A DNA stretch of 64,000 nucleotides from Streptomyces rapamycinicus NRRL 5491 (GTDB lineage Bacteria > Actinomycetota > Actinomycetes > Streptomycetales > Streptomycetaceae). Under the pieces are notes generated by a model, which searched no databases, was not told where the DNA came from, and saw nothing but the letters and a program-made list of their open reading frames with translations. The stretch is from the NCBI RefSeq assembly GCF_024298965.1, contig NZ_CP085193.1, forward strand, positions 3,100,001-3,164,000, given 5' to 3'. Position numbers and translations under genes: made by a program. Shown in pieces: positions 27,027-36,330 of this stretch (within the stretch, counting starts at the first letter, position 1; every line of letters begins with the position of its first letter).

Positions 27027-27827
27027 TCAGCGCCCTTCCCACTTCGGCTCACGCTTCTGGACGAAGGCGGTGGCGCCTTCCTTCGCGTCCTGGGTCTGGT
27101 GGTTGCTCATCACCATGAAGTGCTCCAGCAGGGCGATCGTCTCCCGGTCCGACTCCAGTCCACGGCCGACCGCGAGCTTGCACCACTCCATCGCGAGGGG
27201 GCTCTTGTTGATCAGCGGCGCGACGAACTCGTCGATGGCCTGCTCGAGCTCGTCCGCCGGCACGGACAAGTTGACCAGTCCCCACTCCTCGGCCTGCTTG
27301 CCGCTGAGGAGCTTGCCACTCCAGAACAGTTCCTTGGTCTTCCGCAGGCCGATGGACCGCGGAACCGCCCAGTACGGGCCGGCCCCGCCGAGCAGGCCGC
27401 GGTTGAGGTGGTAATCACCGATCTGCGCGTCGTCGGTGACGATGGCCAGGTCGCACCACATCATCATCTCGAAGCCACCGGCGACCGCGAACCCGTGCAC
27501 GATGGCGATCGTCGGCTTGGAGATGTGCCAGTCGTTGCTGAGCGCGAGCAGCCCCGACGAGCGGACGATGCGCCAGCTCTCCGCCTGGTTGCCGAGCGCC
27601 TCACCCGACAGTTCCTTGAGGTCCCGCCCCGCGCAGAAGGCCCGGCCACGGCCGCGGATGAGGATCGCGCGGACCTCCTCGTCCGCGTCCGCCAGCTTCA
27701 GCGCTTCCTCCCGCTCCCGGGCGAGGGTGTTGTTGATCGCGTTCAGCGACTCCGGCCGGTTCAGCCAGATGGTCGCGACCTTGCCATCGTGCGACTTCTC
27801 GTACTCGAGGGTCTCGAAGGTCACCAC
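27027..27827 (-). CDS. Enoyl-CoA hydratase/isomerase family protein
   Basis: The 266-aa crotonase has RGRGRAFCAGRDLKEL and HGFAVAGGFEMMMWCDLA. LLGGAGPYWAVP at the second catalytic region lacks an evident Glu there, so the reaction may be isomerisation or C-C bond chemistry rather than hydration. The start is at paired GTG codons (27827 or 27824) preceded by AGGAGAGAG. It is the first gene after the AT-rich operator site at 27846 and may begin a transcription unit that includes the downstream genes to 12681. Confidence 0.85.
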   Translation of the reverse strand: MVTFETLEYEKSHDGKVATIWLNRPESLNAINNTLAREREEALKLADADEEVRAILIRGRGRAFCAGRDLKELSGEALGNQAESWRIVRSSGLLALSNDWHISKPTIAIVHGFAVAGGFEMMMWCDLAIVTDDAQIGDYHLNRGLLGGAGPYWAVPRSIGLRKTKELFWSGKLLSGKQAEEWGLVNLSVPADELEQAIDEFVAPLINKSPLAMEWCKLAVGRGLESDRETIALLEHFMVMSNHQTQDAKEGATAFVQKREPKWEGR

Positions 27828-27845
27828 AGGACTCTCTCCTTTTCG

Positions 27846-27870
27846 GATCTTTGATAAAAAATCTAATATC
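27846..27870. promoter_or_regulatory. Candidate GntR operator, site 1
   Basis: GATCTTTGATA (27846-27856) is embedded in an AT-rich run ending CTAATATC, 19 nt upstream of the crotonase start. The same 11-mer, or 9-10 of its bases, recurs before three other units of the cluster. Confidence 0.5.
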
Positions 27871-27911
27871 CAAAATACGGGCCAGCGGGGCTTCCCACAA
27901 GAGGGAAACCG

Positions 27912-28922
27912 TCAGGGGATGAACGTCTCGACCAGGGAGACCTCCCCGGTCGCGAACCTTCCGAGCGCCGCCTGGTGCGTGGCCGCACTCCCCCACCTGC
28001 TCTGGAGCTCATGGCCGTACAGCAGCCACCGGTGCAGCGGGTGCTCCCTGGTGAACCCCATGCCCCCGTGGATCTGCAGCGCGTGGTCATTGGCCAGCGC
28101 CCCGGCCCGGCTCGCCACGGCCTTCGCCACGGCGGCCGCCAGGCCGCTCCCGGGGTCGCCGGCGGCGAGCGCCCGCGCGGCGCTCCACGCCGTCGGCCGC
28201 GCCGACTCGAGCGCGGCCGCCATGTCCGCCAGCATGTGCTTGACCGCCTGGAAGCTCCCGATCGGGACCCCGAACTGTTCTCGCGTACGGGCCTGCGCCA
28301 CGCTCAGCTCCAGCAGCCGCCGGGCGACGCCGCCCAGCAGTGCCGCCGTGACCCACGCGCCCCTGGTACGCAACTCGGGCACCGACGCCTCCGGCTCGCC
28401 GAGGGCCGACCCGGTCCACTCCGCGGACGGCTCTGTGCCGGCCCGCGCCACGCCGTCGGTGGCCGGCGCACCGGCCTCGGACACCCATATCCGGCCCTCG
28501 TGCTCGACGAGCACCAGGCCGGCGCCCCGGCGGGTGCCCGTCCCACCGCTCGGGCACAAGGTCGCCCCCAGGCTGTGTCCGGCCGCGAGCGCGGGCAACC
28601 AGCGCTCGCGCTGCTCGGCCGTTCCGTAGCGGGCCACCATCGGCGCCACCACGCCGACCGTCTCGGCGATGGGGACCGGCACATCGGCGTAGCCCGCCTC
28701 CTCGACGATCAGCACCACATCGGCCTCGGTCATGCCCGCGCCACCGGACTCCTCCGGAACCGCCAGCAGCGGCAGGCCGATTTCGGCGAACGTGGCGCGC
28801 GCCGCGGCCACATCCGCGTCCCCCGGCGCCGCCGCCCCGTCCGCCAGGGCGGCGAAGGCCTTCGCCGCCAGCCGGGCGAACTCGGTCTGCTCGTCGCTGA
28901 ACGCATCGATCACGGCGCTCAC
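27912..28922 (-). CDS. Acyl-CoA dehydrogenase, smaller partner subunit
   Basis: The 336-aa dehydrogenase-fold protein starts at the GTG (28922) overlapping the stop of the neighbouring dehydrogenase gene by 4 nt. It keeps the C-terminal QIHGGMGFTREHPLHRWL region but the central FAD loop is degenerate. Adjacent, coupled pairs of this kind form alpha2beta2 heterotetrameric acyl-CoA dehydrogenases in mycobacterial steroid-catabolic systems, where active-site parts are split between subunits. The pair is therefore likely to act on a bulky cyclic or branched acyl-CoA. Confidence 0.88.
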   Translation of the reverse strand: MSAVIDAFSDEQTEFARLAAKAFAALADGAAAPGDADVAAARATFAEIGLPLLAVPEESGGAGMTEADVVLIVEEAGYADVPVPIAETVGVVAPMVARYGTAEQRERWLPALAAGHSLGATLCPSGGTGTRRGAGLVLVEHEGRIWVSEAGAPATDGVARAGTEPSAEWTGSALGEPEASVPELRTRGAWVTAALLGGVARRLLELSVAQARTREQFGVPIGSFQAVKHMLADMAAALESARPTAWSAARALAAGDPGSGLAAAVAKAVASRAGALANDHALQIHGGMGFTREHPLHRWLLYGHELQSRWGSAATHQAALGRFATGEVSLVETFIP

Positions 28923-30073
28923 CTCGGCATTCCGAGCACGCGCTCGGCGATGATGTTCTTCTGGATCTGGTTGGTCCCCGCGAAGATGCGGGCGGCGCGC
29001 GCGTACCAGTACTCGGCCATCCACTCCTCGGCCCGCTCCGTCGACGCCCCGTCGCGCAGATCGCCCGTCGCGCGCAGAACGCTCTCCCCGAGCTGGAACA
29101 GCCGCACCTGGAGCTCGGACCAGATGAGCTTGTTGTAGGCGGCGGTCGCCGTCGGGGGGTCGGCCGTGGCCTCGGCCGCCACCCGGGACGCGTAGTCCCG
29201 GTACATGAGCACCTGGGCCAGCACATCGCCGAACTCCAGCTCGACCGCCGGATCGAGTCGCACCCCCGCCGAGGCGACGGCCCGGCGCAGGGATTCGAGA
29301 CGGTTCAGGTACTGGATGTAGCTGCGCCGTCCGACTCCTCGCTCAAAGCCGAGCGCGGTCATGGCGACGCGCCAGCCGTTGCCGATTCCGCCGACGACGT
29401 TGTCGAGGGGGACCCGTACGTCCTCGAAGAAGATCTCGGCGAACTCGGGCCGGTCGTTGAGTTGAGTGATGGGCCGGACGGTCACCCCGGGTGTGCGCAG
29501 GTCGATCATCACCCAGGTGATGCCACGGTGCTTGGGCCCGGCGCTGTCCGTGCGGACCAGGGCGAAGATCCAGTCGGCGTAGTGCGCTCCGGTGGTCCAG
29601 ACCTTCTGCCCGTTGACGACCAGGTCGTCACCGCTCTGTTCGGCCCGGGTGCGCAGAGCGGCCAGGTCGCTCCCCGCGTCCGGCTCGCTGAACCCCTGGC
29701 ACCACACCTCGTCCGCGCGCAGCATCGCCGGCAGCCAGCGGTGTCGCTGCCGTTCGGTGCCGAACGCCATGAGGGTCGGGCCCGCCAGCATCAAACCCTG
29801 GATGTTGATCCGCACCGGGCCGCGCGCCCGCTCGTACTCCTCCTGGAAGACAAGGCGCTCCCGTTCGCTCGCGCCGCGTCCGCCGTGCTCCACCGGCCAG
29901 TGCACGGCGGCGTACCCGGCATCGGCCAGCTTCCGCTCCCACGCCCGGTAGCCCGCCGAAGCGGCATGGCCGTCGAGCGGGGGAAGAGCCCGCGGCACAT
30001 GTTCTCCGAGCCAGGCGCGCAGCTCCGCGCGCCAGTCGTCCAGGCTCCGCCCTCCGGCTACTGCCTGTGTCAT
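28919..30073 (-). CDS. Acyl-CoA dehydrogenase, larger partner subunit
   Basis: The 384-aa protein has GFSEPDAGSDLAALRTRA, VNGQKVWTTGAHYADW, and the C-terminal RIFAGTNQIQKNIIAERVLG. These are hallmarks of FadE-type enzymes of steroid or terpenoid catabolism. The ATG at 30073 follows GAGGAG. It is followed by the smaller subunit gene with a GTGA overlap, so the two are probably made in equal amounts. It would introduce the alpha,beta double bond into the CoA thioester. Confidence 0.9.
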   Translation of the reverse strand: MTQAVAGGRSLDDWRAELRAWLGEHVPRALPPLDGHAASAGYRAWERKLADAGYAAVHWPVEHGGRGASERERLVFQEEYERARGPVRINIQGLMLAGPTLMAFGTERQRHRWLPAMLRADEVWCQGFSEPDAGSDLAALRTRAEQSGDDLVVNGQKVWTTGAHYADWIFALVRTDSAGPKHRGITWVMIDLRTPGVTVRPITQLNDRPEFAEIFFEDVRVPLDNVVGGIGNGWRVAMTALGFERGVGRRSYIQYLNRLESLRRAVASAGVRLDPAVELEFGDVLAQVLMYRDYASRVAAEATADPPTATAAYNKLIWSELQVRLFQLGESVLRATGDLRDGASTERAEEWMAEYWYARAARIFAGTNQIQKNIIAERVLGMPR

Positions 30074-30107
30074 CGTCACTCCTCGCAAGCCCCGCGATTC
30101 TGATTAA

Positions 30108-30120
30108 ATATCATTGATAT
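30108..30120. promoter_or_regulatory. Candidate GntR operator, site 2
   Basis: ATATCA-T-TGATAT is a palindrome with perfect 6-bp arms, 34 nt before the dehydrogenase start, in an AT-rich pocket. Its TGATAT half matches the TTTGATA half of the other candidate sites. Confidence 0.5.
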
Positions 30121-30171
30121 GGTCATAATGATCTCAGGATGAGAGGGAGCGATACTCCTCCATCGCCGCGC

Positions 30172-31824
30172 TCAGTAGTCCGGAGCCGGTACGGCATCGG
30201 GGTCGATCTTCACATCGATGAGCACGGGCCGGTCCCGGTGTTCGATCGCCGCCAGCGCCTCATCGAGTTCGGCCCGGTTCCGTACGGTGAGGCCCTGCCC
30301 GCCGAGAGCGGTGGCCACCGGCCCGAGATCCGGCCAGGTGAAGGTCGAGATCGCCGGGTCCATGCCCTTGTCGCGCAACTGGACGTGCTCCGCGCCGTAG
30401 GCCCCGTCGTTGAGGACCACCACGACCAGATCCAGTCCGTGCCGGACCGCGGAGCCGAACTCCGCGAGCCCGCCCAGCATGAAGCCGCCGTCTCCGGTCA
30501 CCAGCAGCGTCGGCCGCCCTGGCGCGCCGAAAGCGGCGCCGACGGCGTTTCCCATGCCCAGCCCGATCGAGCCGAAGTTGACGGTGTGGACATACGCGCG
30601 GGGCTCCGGCACCTGCAGGATCCTGAAGGCGTGGTGGATGAACCGCCCGCCGTCGAAGACGAGCGTGCGCTCCTCCGGAAACCTCGACTCCAGCCGGATG
30701 AGCGCGGTGCGGATGTCCACCGTCGAGTCCGTACCACGGTCCGGGAACTCATGACGCTTCCGCGCGGCCAGCCGCTCGGCGAGCTTCGGCGAGGCAAATC
30801 CCGTGGGCTTGACCTCGGCCTCGTCGAGCCAGGCGACCAAGCCGTCGGCCACCGCCGTGGCATCGCCCACGACTCCCACGTGCACGGCCGAGTGCCGCAG
30901 CGGCGCACCGCGGTCGACGTCGACGTGGACGAGCTTCTTTCCCTCCAGCAACGAGCCTTCGGCCGTGGTCCACTTGTTCAGCGAGGCGCCGAACGCCACG
31001 ACGCAGTCGCTCCGTGCGATGACGTCCAGGGCGCTCTGATGGGAGAGCGTCCCGAAGATCCCGAGGTCGTACGGCTCACCCCGGAAGAGGTCCCGCGCCC
31101 GCAGCGTCGTCGCGACCGGTGCCCCGATCCGGCTCGCCAGGCGCAGCAGCGCCTTGCGCGCGTCCGGTGTCACGGCTCCCTGCCCGGCGAGGACGATGGG
31201 ACGCTCGGCCGAACCCACGACGCCCACGGTTCGGTCCATCACCTCCGGGTCCGGTGGCACGGCTTGCGAAGGCAGCCACCCCGGGGGAAGCGGCGCGTAC
31301 GCCACCTCTTCCCACTGGAAGTCCACCGGCATGTTGAGCACCACGGGACGGCGCTCCAGAACGGCACGGCGGATCGCCGTCGTCAGGTCCTCGGCCACCG
31401 TGTGCGGGGTACGGACCTGTTCGAAACCGGCGCCGGTCGGCAGCACCACGTCCCGTTGGGAGATGTTCTGGAAGTTCTCCCGGTCCGCGACCGCGGTGTC
31501 ACCGGCGATCAGCAGCACCGGGGTGCGGTCCCTGACGCCTTCCACCAGCGCGGTCACGGTGTTGGTCAGCGCGGGGCCGTGGGTGACGGTGGCGACGCCG
31601 AGACGGCCCGACGTCCGCGCGTACCCGTTCGCGGCCAGCACGGCGCCGGCCTCGTTCGCCATCGAGACGAAGGTCCCTCCCGCGTGGCGCTGAAAAGCGT
31701 CCATCACATAGAGGTTCGCGTCGCCCAGCACCCCGAACACGGTGGTGACACCGTGGTCGGACAGCGCCCGCGCGGTCGCTTCGTGGAACAACATGGCCAC
31801 TCCGTTCAGCTCACGAGCCGTCAC
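30172..31824 (-). CDS. ThDP-dependent acetolactate synthase-like enzyme
   Basis: The 550-aa ThDP enzyme has the catalytic Glu in MANEAGAVLAANGYAR near residue 59 and the ThDP-binding motif GDGGFMLGGLAEF to NDGAYGAEH near residues 440-470. The family also contains benzoylformate decarboxylase, oxalyl-CoA decarboxylase and 2-hydroxyacyl-CoA lyase, and the pocket residues do not decide between them. The GTG start overlaps the permease stop (GTGA), so it is cotranscribed with an ABC importer. That suggests the imported compound is a 2-keto acid or a precursor of one. Confidence 0.87.
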   Translation of the reverse strand: MTARELNGVAMLFHEATARALSDHGVTTVFGVLGDANLYVMDAFQRHAGGTFVSMANEAGAVLAANGYARTSGRLGVATVTHGPALTNTVTALVEGVRDRTPVLLIAGDTAVADRENFQNISQRDVVLPTGAGFEQVRTPHTVAEDLTTAIRRAVLERRPVVLNMPVDFQWEEVAYAPLPPGWLPSQAVPPDPEVMDRTVGVVGSAERPIVLAGQGAVTPDARKALLRLASRIGAPVATTLRARDLFRGEPYDLGIFGTLSHQSALDVIARSDCVVAFGASLNKWTTAEGSLLEGKKLVHVDVDRGAPLRHSAVHVGVVGDATAVADGLVAWLDEAEVKPTGFASPKLAERLAARKRHEFPDRGTDSTVDIRTALIRLESRFPEERTLVFDGGRFIHHAFRILQVPEPRAYVHTVNFGSIGLGMGNAVGAAFGAPGRPTLLVTGDGGFMLGGLAEFGSAVRHGLDLVVVVLNDGAYGAEHVQLRDKGMDPAISTFTWPDLGPVATALGGQGLTVRNRAELDEALAAIEHRDRPVLIDVKIDPDAVPAPDY

Positions 31825-33518
31825 ATCTTGCTCAGCGTGTCGGAGCCGCCGAGCAGCATCGCCAGGCCGACACCGGCGCCCGTCACGGCGGTCATCACCA
31901 GGGCGACGGCCGCCACCATCGGATAGCTGCCGTTGTTCCAGTAGTCGTACAGCAGCGTGCCCATGACCCGGGTGGTGGAGGACCGCACGAGGAGCGAGGC
32001 GGTGAACTCATGGGTCAGCAGCACGAACAGCAGGGCCGCCGATCCGGCCAGGCTCGAGCGCACGAGCGGCAGCACGATGGTCGCGTAGGTCCGGACGAGG
32101 CCCGCCCCGCTCGCCCGGGACGCCTCGATATAGCCCCGCCCCAGGGCGAGAAGGGTGGACAGCTGCATCCGGGTGGCGAACGGGATCATCAAGGTGACAT
32201 AGGCGAGGATCATCACCCATGGCGTCCCGTACAGCACGAAGGGGCGCGAGGTGTAGGTGATCAGGAAGCCCGCACCGAAGATCACCGCGGGTATGCCCAG
32301 TGGCATCGACACCAGGAAGTCCAGGATGACGCGCATCACCCGGTAGCGCTGTCCACGGATCAGCACGCACGCCACCGCGAACCCGAGGGGCAGCGTGATC
32401 GCCATCGCCGCCACCGCGTAGGTGACGCTGTTGCCGATCGCCGAGACCGCCTCCGGCTGTGCGAACAGTTCGTTGAAGTTCTCCAGCGACAACTTGGCGA
32501 AGGACAGCTTTCCCGTCCAGTAGGGCGACAACGACACGAAGGCCAGGGCGCAGAGCGGCAGCACGCTCGAGATCGCGGCGTAGAACACGATGACGACGAC
32601 CGCGAACACCGACGACCCTCCGCCCGTGCGCATGCCCTTTCCGGTGTGGGTGACGAACCGCGACTCGCCGCCCAGCAGCCGCTTCTGCGCCAGCACGACG
32701 ATGATCCCGGCGATGAGCAGCGGAGAGCCGAGTGCGGCGGCCGGGCCGTACTCCACCGGGGTCGTCGAGACATGCCGGTACATCTCGGTCGTGAGGACCT
32801 GCACCCCGGCATTGCTCCCCAGCAGCAGAGGCGCCGTGAGCTGTCCGAGACTCAGCAGCAGTACGACACCGGCCGCGTAGACCAGGGAGGGACGCAACAG
32901 CGGAAGCGTGACGGTGAAGAACACCTTGATACGCCCGGACCCGCTCACCCGGGCCGCCTCCTGGAGGTCCTCACCGATGTTCCGCAGGCCGGACGTGACG
33001 AACACGTAGACGAAGGCGCTGAGGGAGATGCCGGTGATGAAGATGATCCACTCGATCGAGTTCACGTCGAGCGGCCCCTCGGACCGGCCGGACCAGAAAG
33101 GCAGCACGCGCAGCACGTTGTTCAGGTAGCCGGCGCTGGGCGACGCCAGGAAGGACCACCCCACCACGGAGGCCACCGCGGGGAGGACCAGCGGGAGCAT
33201 CGGGAAGATCCGCAGAAACCGCAGCCGCCGGGGCAGCCTGCTGGCGGCCCATGCCAGCAGGGTGCCTGCCACGAGCGCCAGGGCGACCGACCCGAGGGCG
33301 AGCCAGATCGTGTTGAGAACGGTACGGCCGATACCAGTGGCCGAGAACGCCTGCCGGTATCCCTCCGCCCCGCCGCTGAACGCCCTGATCTGGAGGCTCA
33401 CCAGCGGCGCGACGACCAGATATCCGATCACGACCACAAGGGCGGCCAGTCCGAGTCGCGCGGGAGCCGAACGAAGCACACTGGGCCCGGTCGCGGTGGT
33501 GAACGGCCTCCTGATCAC
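31821..33518 (-). CDS. ABC importer permease, two fused domains
   Basis: The 565-aa, roughly 12-TM protein has two BPD-type permease domains in tandem. Each carries an EAA-like loop: EDLQEAARVSGSGRIKVFFTVTLP in the first and YIEASRASGAGLVRTYATIVLP in the second. This fused form is typical of Fe(III)/FbpB and phosphonate/thiamine-type importers. It overlaps the ATPase gene by 4 nt and the ThDP enzyme gene by 4 nt. Confidence 0.92.
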   Translation of the reverse strand: MIRRPFTTATGPSVLRSAPARLGLAALVVVIGYLVVAPLVSLQIRAFSGGAEGYRQAFSATGIGRTVLNTIWLALGSVALALVAGTLLAWAASRLPRRLRFLRIFPMLPLVLPAVASVVGWSFLASPSAGYLNNVLRVLPFWSGRSEGPLDVNSIEWIIFITGISLSAFVYVFVTSGLRNIGEDLQEAARVSGSGRIKVFFTVTLPLLRPSLVYAAGVVLLLSLGQLTAPLLLGSNAGVQVLTTEMYRHVSTTPVEYGPAAALGSPLLIAGIIVVLAQKRLLGGESRFVTHTGKGMRTGGGSSVFAVVVIVFYAAISSVLPLCALAFVSLSPYWTGKLSFAKLSLENFNELFAQPEAVSAIGNSVTYAVAAMAITLPLGFAVACVLIRGQRYRVMRVILDFLVSMPLGIPAVIFGAGFLITYTSRPFVLYGTPWVMILAYVTLMIPFATRMQLSTLLALGRGYIEASRASGAGLVRTYATIVLPLVRSSLAGSAALLFVLLTHEFTASLLVRSSTTRVMGTLLYDYWNNGSYPMVAAVALVMTAVTGAGVGLAMLLGGSDTLSKM

Positions 33519-34666
33519 GCGATCACCCCGACGGACGCCGGCTCGGCAACGTGGTGGGAGCCTTCGGAAGCGTCGAAGTAGCGGGCGGCCTCCGTGTCGA
33601 AGGCGAAGACGACCCGGTCTCCGCGCCCCAACGCCCCGAGGAAGTCGTCGGATCGCCGGATGTCGGCCCGTACGCTCAGCCGGAGCCCGCCACCGGTCTG
33701 GACGGTCACGTCGAGATGCCTGCCGCCGAACTCCACGTCCGCGACGACGACCGGAAGTCCCGCCTCATGGGGGGCGAGGGCATCGGGCCCGGTGGCCAGG
33801 CGCGCATCGTCCGGGCGCACCCGTACCACCGCGTCGCCCGCGGCATGTGGCGGCCGGAGCGCCGCGCCGAGGACCTCATCCGTACCCGACTTCCAGACAC
33901 CATCGGTGAAGTGGGCGACGATCCGGTTCGACATACCGGTGAACGCCGCGACGTACTCCGTGGCGGGCTCCTCGAACACCTCCCGGGGAGAGCCCAGTTG
34001 CTCGATCGCCCCGGATCGCATGATGGCCATCCGGTCCCCGAGTGCGAGGGCCTCGCTCTGGTCATGCGTGACGAACACCGCCGTGAACGGCTTGCGTTGA
34101 TGAAGCTCGTGGAGTTCCGCCCGTACCTGGTCACGCAACCGGGCGTCGAGGTTGCTCAGCGGTTCATCGAAGAGCACCAGGTCGGGCTGTGCGACAAGGC
34201 CTCGCGCCAGCGCCACACGTTGCTGCTGGCCGCCGCTGAGCTGGGACGGATAACGGTCGAGCAGATCCTGGCAGTCGACGAGCCCAGCGGTCCTCTCGAC
34301 CTGACCGGACGCGAGAGCCTCTTTCATCTTCCGCGCCTTGAGGGGGTAGCAGATATTCTTGCGCACGGTCATATGCGGCCACAGGGCATACGACTGGAAC
34401 ACCATCCCGATGAAACGCCTGTTGGGCGGAAGATCGATTTTGCTCGCGTGGTCGAAGACGACCGAGTCACCCAGCCGGATCGTTCCCGCCCCGGGACTCT
34501 CCAGCCCGGCGAGACAGCGGAGGGTCGTGGTTTTCCCGCAGCCACTCGGGCCCAGGAGAACCAGGAATTCGCCGTCCTCGATCTCGAGATCGAGGTCCGC
34601 GACCGCGACCGTGGGTGGGTTCCCGTCGAAGCGACGGGTGAGTCCGCAGACCGACACGTGGGACAT
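33515..34666 (-). CDS. ABC importer ATP-binding protein
   Basis: The 383-aa ATPase has Walker [11 protein letters not shown], signature [15 protein letters not shown], Walker [14 protein letters not shown] and switch His in [12 protein letters not shown]-terminal TOBE-like domain ([10 protein letters not shown]) places it in the polyol/iron/spermidine class. The ATG at 34666 has GAGAGGAAAG upstream; the longer frame to 34735 lacks family similarity. It energises the adjacent fused permease. Confidence 0.93.
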   Translation of the reverse strand: MSHVSVCGLTRRFDGNPPTVAVADLDLEIEDGEFLVLLGPSGCGKTTTLRCLAGLESPGAGTIRLGDSVVFDHASKIDLPPNRRFIGMVFQSYALWPHMTVRKNICYPLKARKMKEALASGQVERTAGLVDCQDLLDRYPSQLSGGQQQRVALARGLVAQPDLVLFDEPLSNLDARLRDQVRAELHELHQRKPFTAVFVTHDQSEALALGDRMAIMRSGAIEQLGSPREVFEEPATEYVAAFTGMSNRIVAHFTDGVWKSGTDEVLGAALRPPHAAGDAVVRVRPDDARLATGPDALAPHEAGLPVVVADVEFGGRHLDVTVQTGGGLRLSVRADIRRSDDFLGALGRGDRVVFAFDTEAARYFDASEGSHHVAEPASVGVIA

Positions 34667-34756
34667 GACTTTCCTCTCGGCGATGAGCAGGCAGTGCGGT
34701 CTTGAGCAGGCCGGCAGGGGGAACGTCACCGCCATGTCGGCTCAGTCCCGGATCGG

Positions 34757-35872
34757 CTACCGGAACGTCTTGTTGAACTTGTCGACGAAGGCCCTGAAAC
34801 GCTCAGGACTCGCGGTCATCACGCCACCCGTGGTGGTCTTGTCGGCGGTTGTCGCGACCCCGGGGATGTCGGGGAGCACCGATGCGATGCGGTGCGCGAG
34901 AATTTCCTGGCCCGCCGGCGAGAACATGTAGTTCATCAGCAGTTGTGCGGCGTTCGGATGCTTGGCGCCCTTCAGGACGCCTTCGTAGAACGACGCCGCC
35001 CAGGCCGGATGCGCGAGGCCGCCGTCGACCGGAGCGCCGGAGTCCTTGGCCTGGTAGAGCGCGACCTGGGCAACCTGCGTGGCGGCGGAGATCTCACCGG
35101 ACGCCAACCCCTCGGACATCGCTGCGCCCGCCTGGTAGATGCGCGGCTTCTGCTGGGCGAGTTTCTCCAAGTAGTCGGCGCCGTATCGTTTCTCCAGATA
35201 GGTGTAGAAGTCCATGACAGACGGCGTGAAGGGAGCCAGAATTCCGATCTTGCCGCCGGACAGTTTCGGGTCCAGCAAGTCACGAAAGCCTTTGAGACCC
35301 TTGGGGTAGCGCTCGGTATTCCACGCGTAGCTCATCGTGGTAGCCGCCGATCGCACCACATGAGGGACCAGGGTATTCGCCTTCCGGTCGAATCCGGAAG
35401 CGTTGAGGGCCGGCCCCCGCGGAGCGATGAACGCGCCTTCCGCGGACTTCGTCTTGAGATAGTTCTCGTCGGACATGCCGACCATGTCGGCGACGCGGTT
35501 TCCGGTCTTGGCCTCGGCGTCGATCTTGGGCTCGAGGTCACTGTCGGCGGCCCGGAAGACGCGCACCTTGATCCCGTACTTCTTTTTGAAGGCCGTCGCC
35601 AGCTGGCTCATGGTGTCCTCGGCGTGGGCGGTATAAACGACCACCTCACCTTCCGATTTCGCGTCCCGGACGAGCTTCTGCCACGACGCGTCACCCTTGG
35701 GCCCCGTCCGCTCAGACAGCTTCCACTGCGGGGAAGCCTTTCCCGAACCGCATGCGGTCAGCGCGAGCCCCAGCACAAGGGCGATCACGGCGGGCCAGAG
35801 GCGTGAGAGTTGATCGAGCCGTTGGGACGCGGTCGCCCGCGCGCCCCAACGTGTACCTGGGAACGTCACCAC
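34757..35872 (-). CDS. Extracellular solute-binding lipoprotein (family 1/Fe3+-like)
   Basis: The 371-aa lipoprotein has a signal peptide with lipobox LALTAC. VVVYTAHAEDTMSQLATAFKKKYGIKV starts the AfuA/FbpA-type fold and ASVLPDIPGV lies near the end. The paired tyrosines of ferric-binding proteins are not clearly present, so an organic ligand such as a phosphonate or keto acid is as likely as iron. The GTG start at 35872 has AAGGGG 6 nt upstream. It heads the importer-ThDP operon, and a palindromic operator lies 22 nt upstream. Confidence 0.88.
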   Translation of the reverse strand: MVTFPGTRWGARATASQRLDQLSRLWPAVIALVLGLALTACGSGKASPQWKLSERTGPKGDASWQKLVRDAKSEGEVVVYTAHAEDTMSQLATAFKKKYGIKVRVFRAADSDLEPKIDAEAKTGNRVADMVGMSDENYLKTKSAEGAFIAPRGPALNASGFDRKANTLVPHVVRSAATTMSYAWNTERYPKGLKGFRDLLDPKLSGGKIGILAPFTPSVMDFYTYLEKRYGADYLEKLAQQKPRIYQAGAAMSEGLASGEISAATQVAQVALYQAKDSGAPVDGGLAHPAWAASFYEGVLKGAKHPNAAQLLMNYMFSPAGQEILAHRIASVLPDIPGVATTADKTTTGGVMTASPERFRAFVDKFNKTFR

Positions 35873-35893
35873 GGCTAACCCCTTCAAATATTT

Positions 35894-35908
35894 CTGATAA
35901 AAGATCAG
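35894..35908. promoter_or_regulatory. Candidate GntR operator, site 3
   Basis: CTGAT-N5-ATCAG is a perfect inverted repeat containing GATAAAAGATC. Nine of 11 bases match the reverse complement of the GATCTTTGATA core, just upstream of the solute-binding protein gene. Confidence 0.5.
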
Positions 35909-35920
35909 GATGCGGCTCAT

Positions 35921-36330
35921 TAGATACCGCTGCGAGTTGGCCGGTCAAGGGGTGTGCACGCGTGAAAGGTGCGGCGATGGCCGACGCACGAAAGCCGCCC
36001 ATACCGGGCATGCGGCGCCCTTGCCGTCGACCGGCCCGGCGGCATCCGACCGCCCCGCCGCCGCTGGTCAGGGTCCGTCGTCGAAGGGGGCGCCCGGCCG
36101 CGAGCCGAAGCGGCGCGCCAGTCAGGTGGCACTGCGGCACCCCGACGCGCCCACGGTCTCATGGACGCGCTGGTGGAGCGCGCGGGGGCGTCGGCGACGT
36201 GCGACCGTCGGCTGGAACCTCTCAGGGCCGACGGGCCACCCGCGATGCGCTGTTATTCACGTCCGCCGACGGCCGAAACCATACGGCGACGTCCGAGCCC
36301 ACGCGGAGCCCGCCTTCACCGGCCGGTCGG
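35921..36330. other. Gap with no supported gene
   Basis: About 410 bp lie between the solute-binding gene start and the stop of the GntR gene. Several overlapping frames are open on both strands, but none has recognisable motifs or a convincing start. I see no gene here. Confidence 0.5.
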
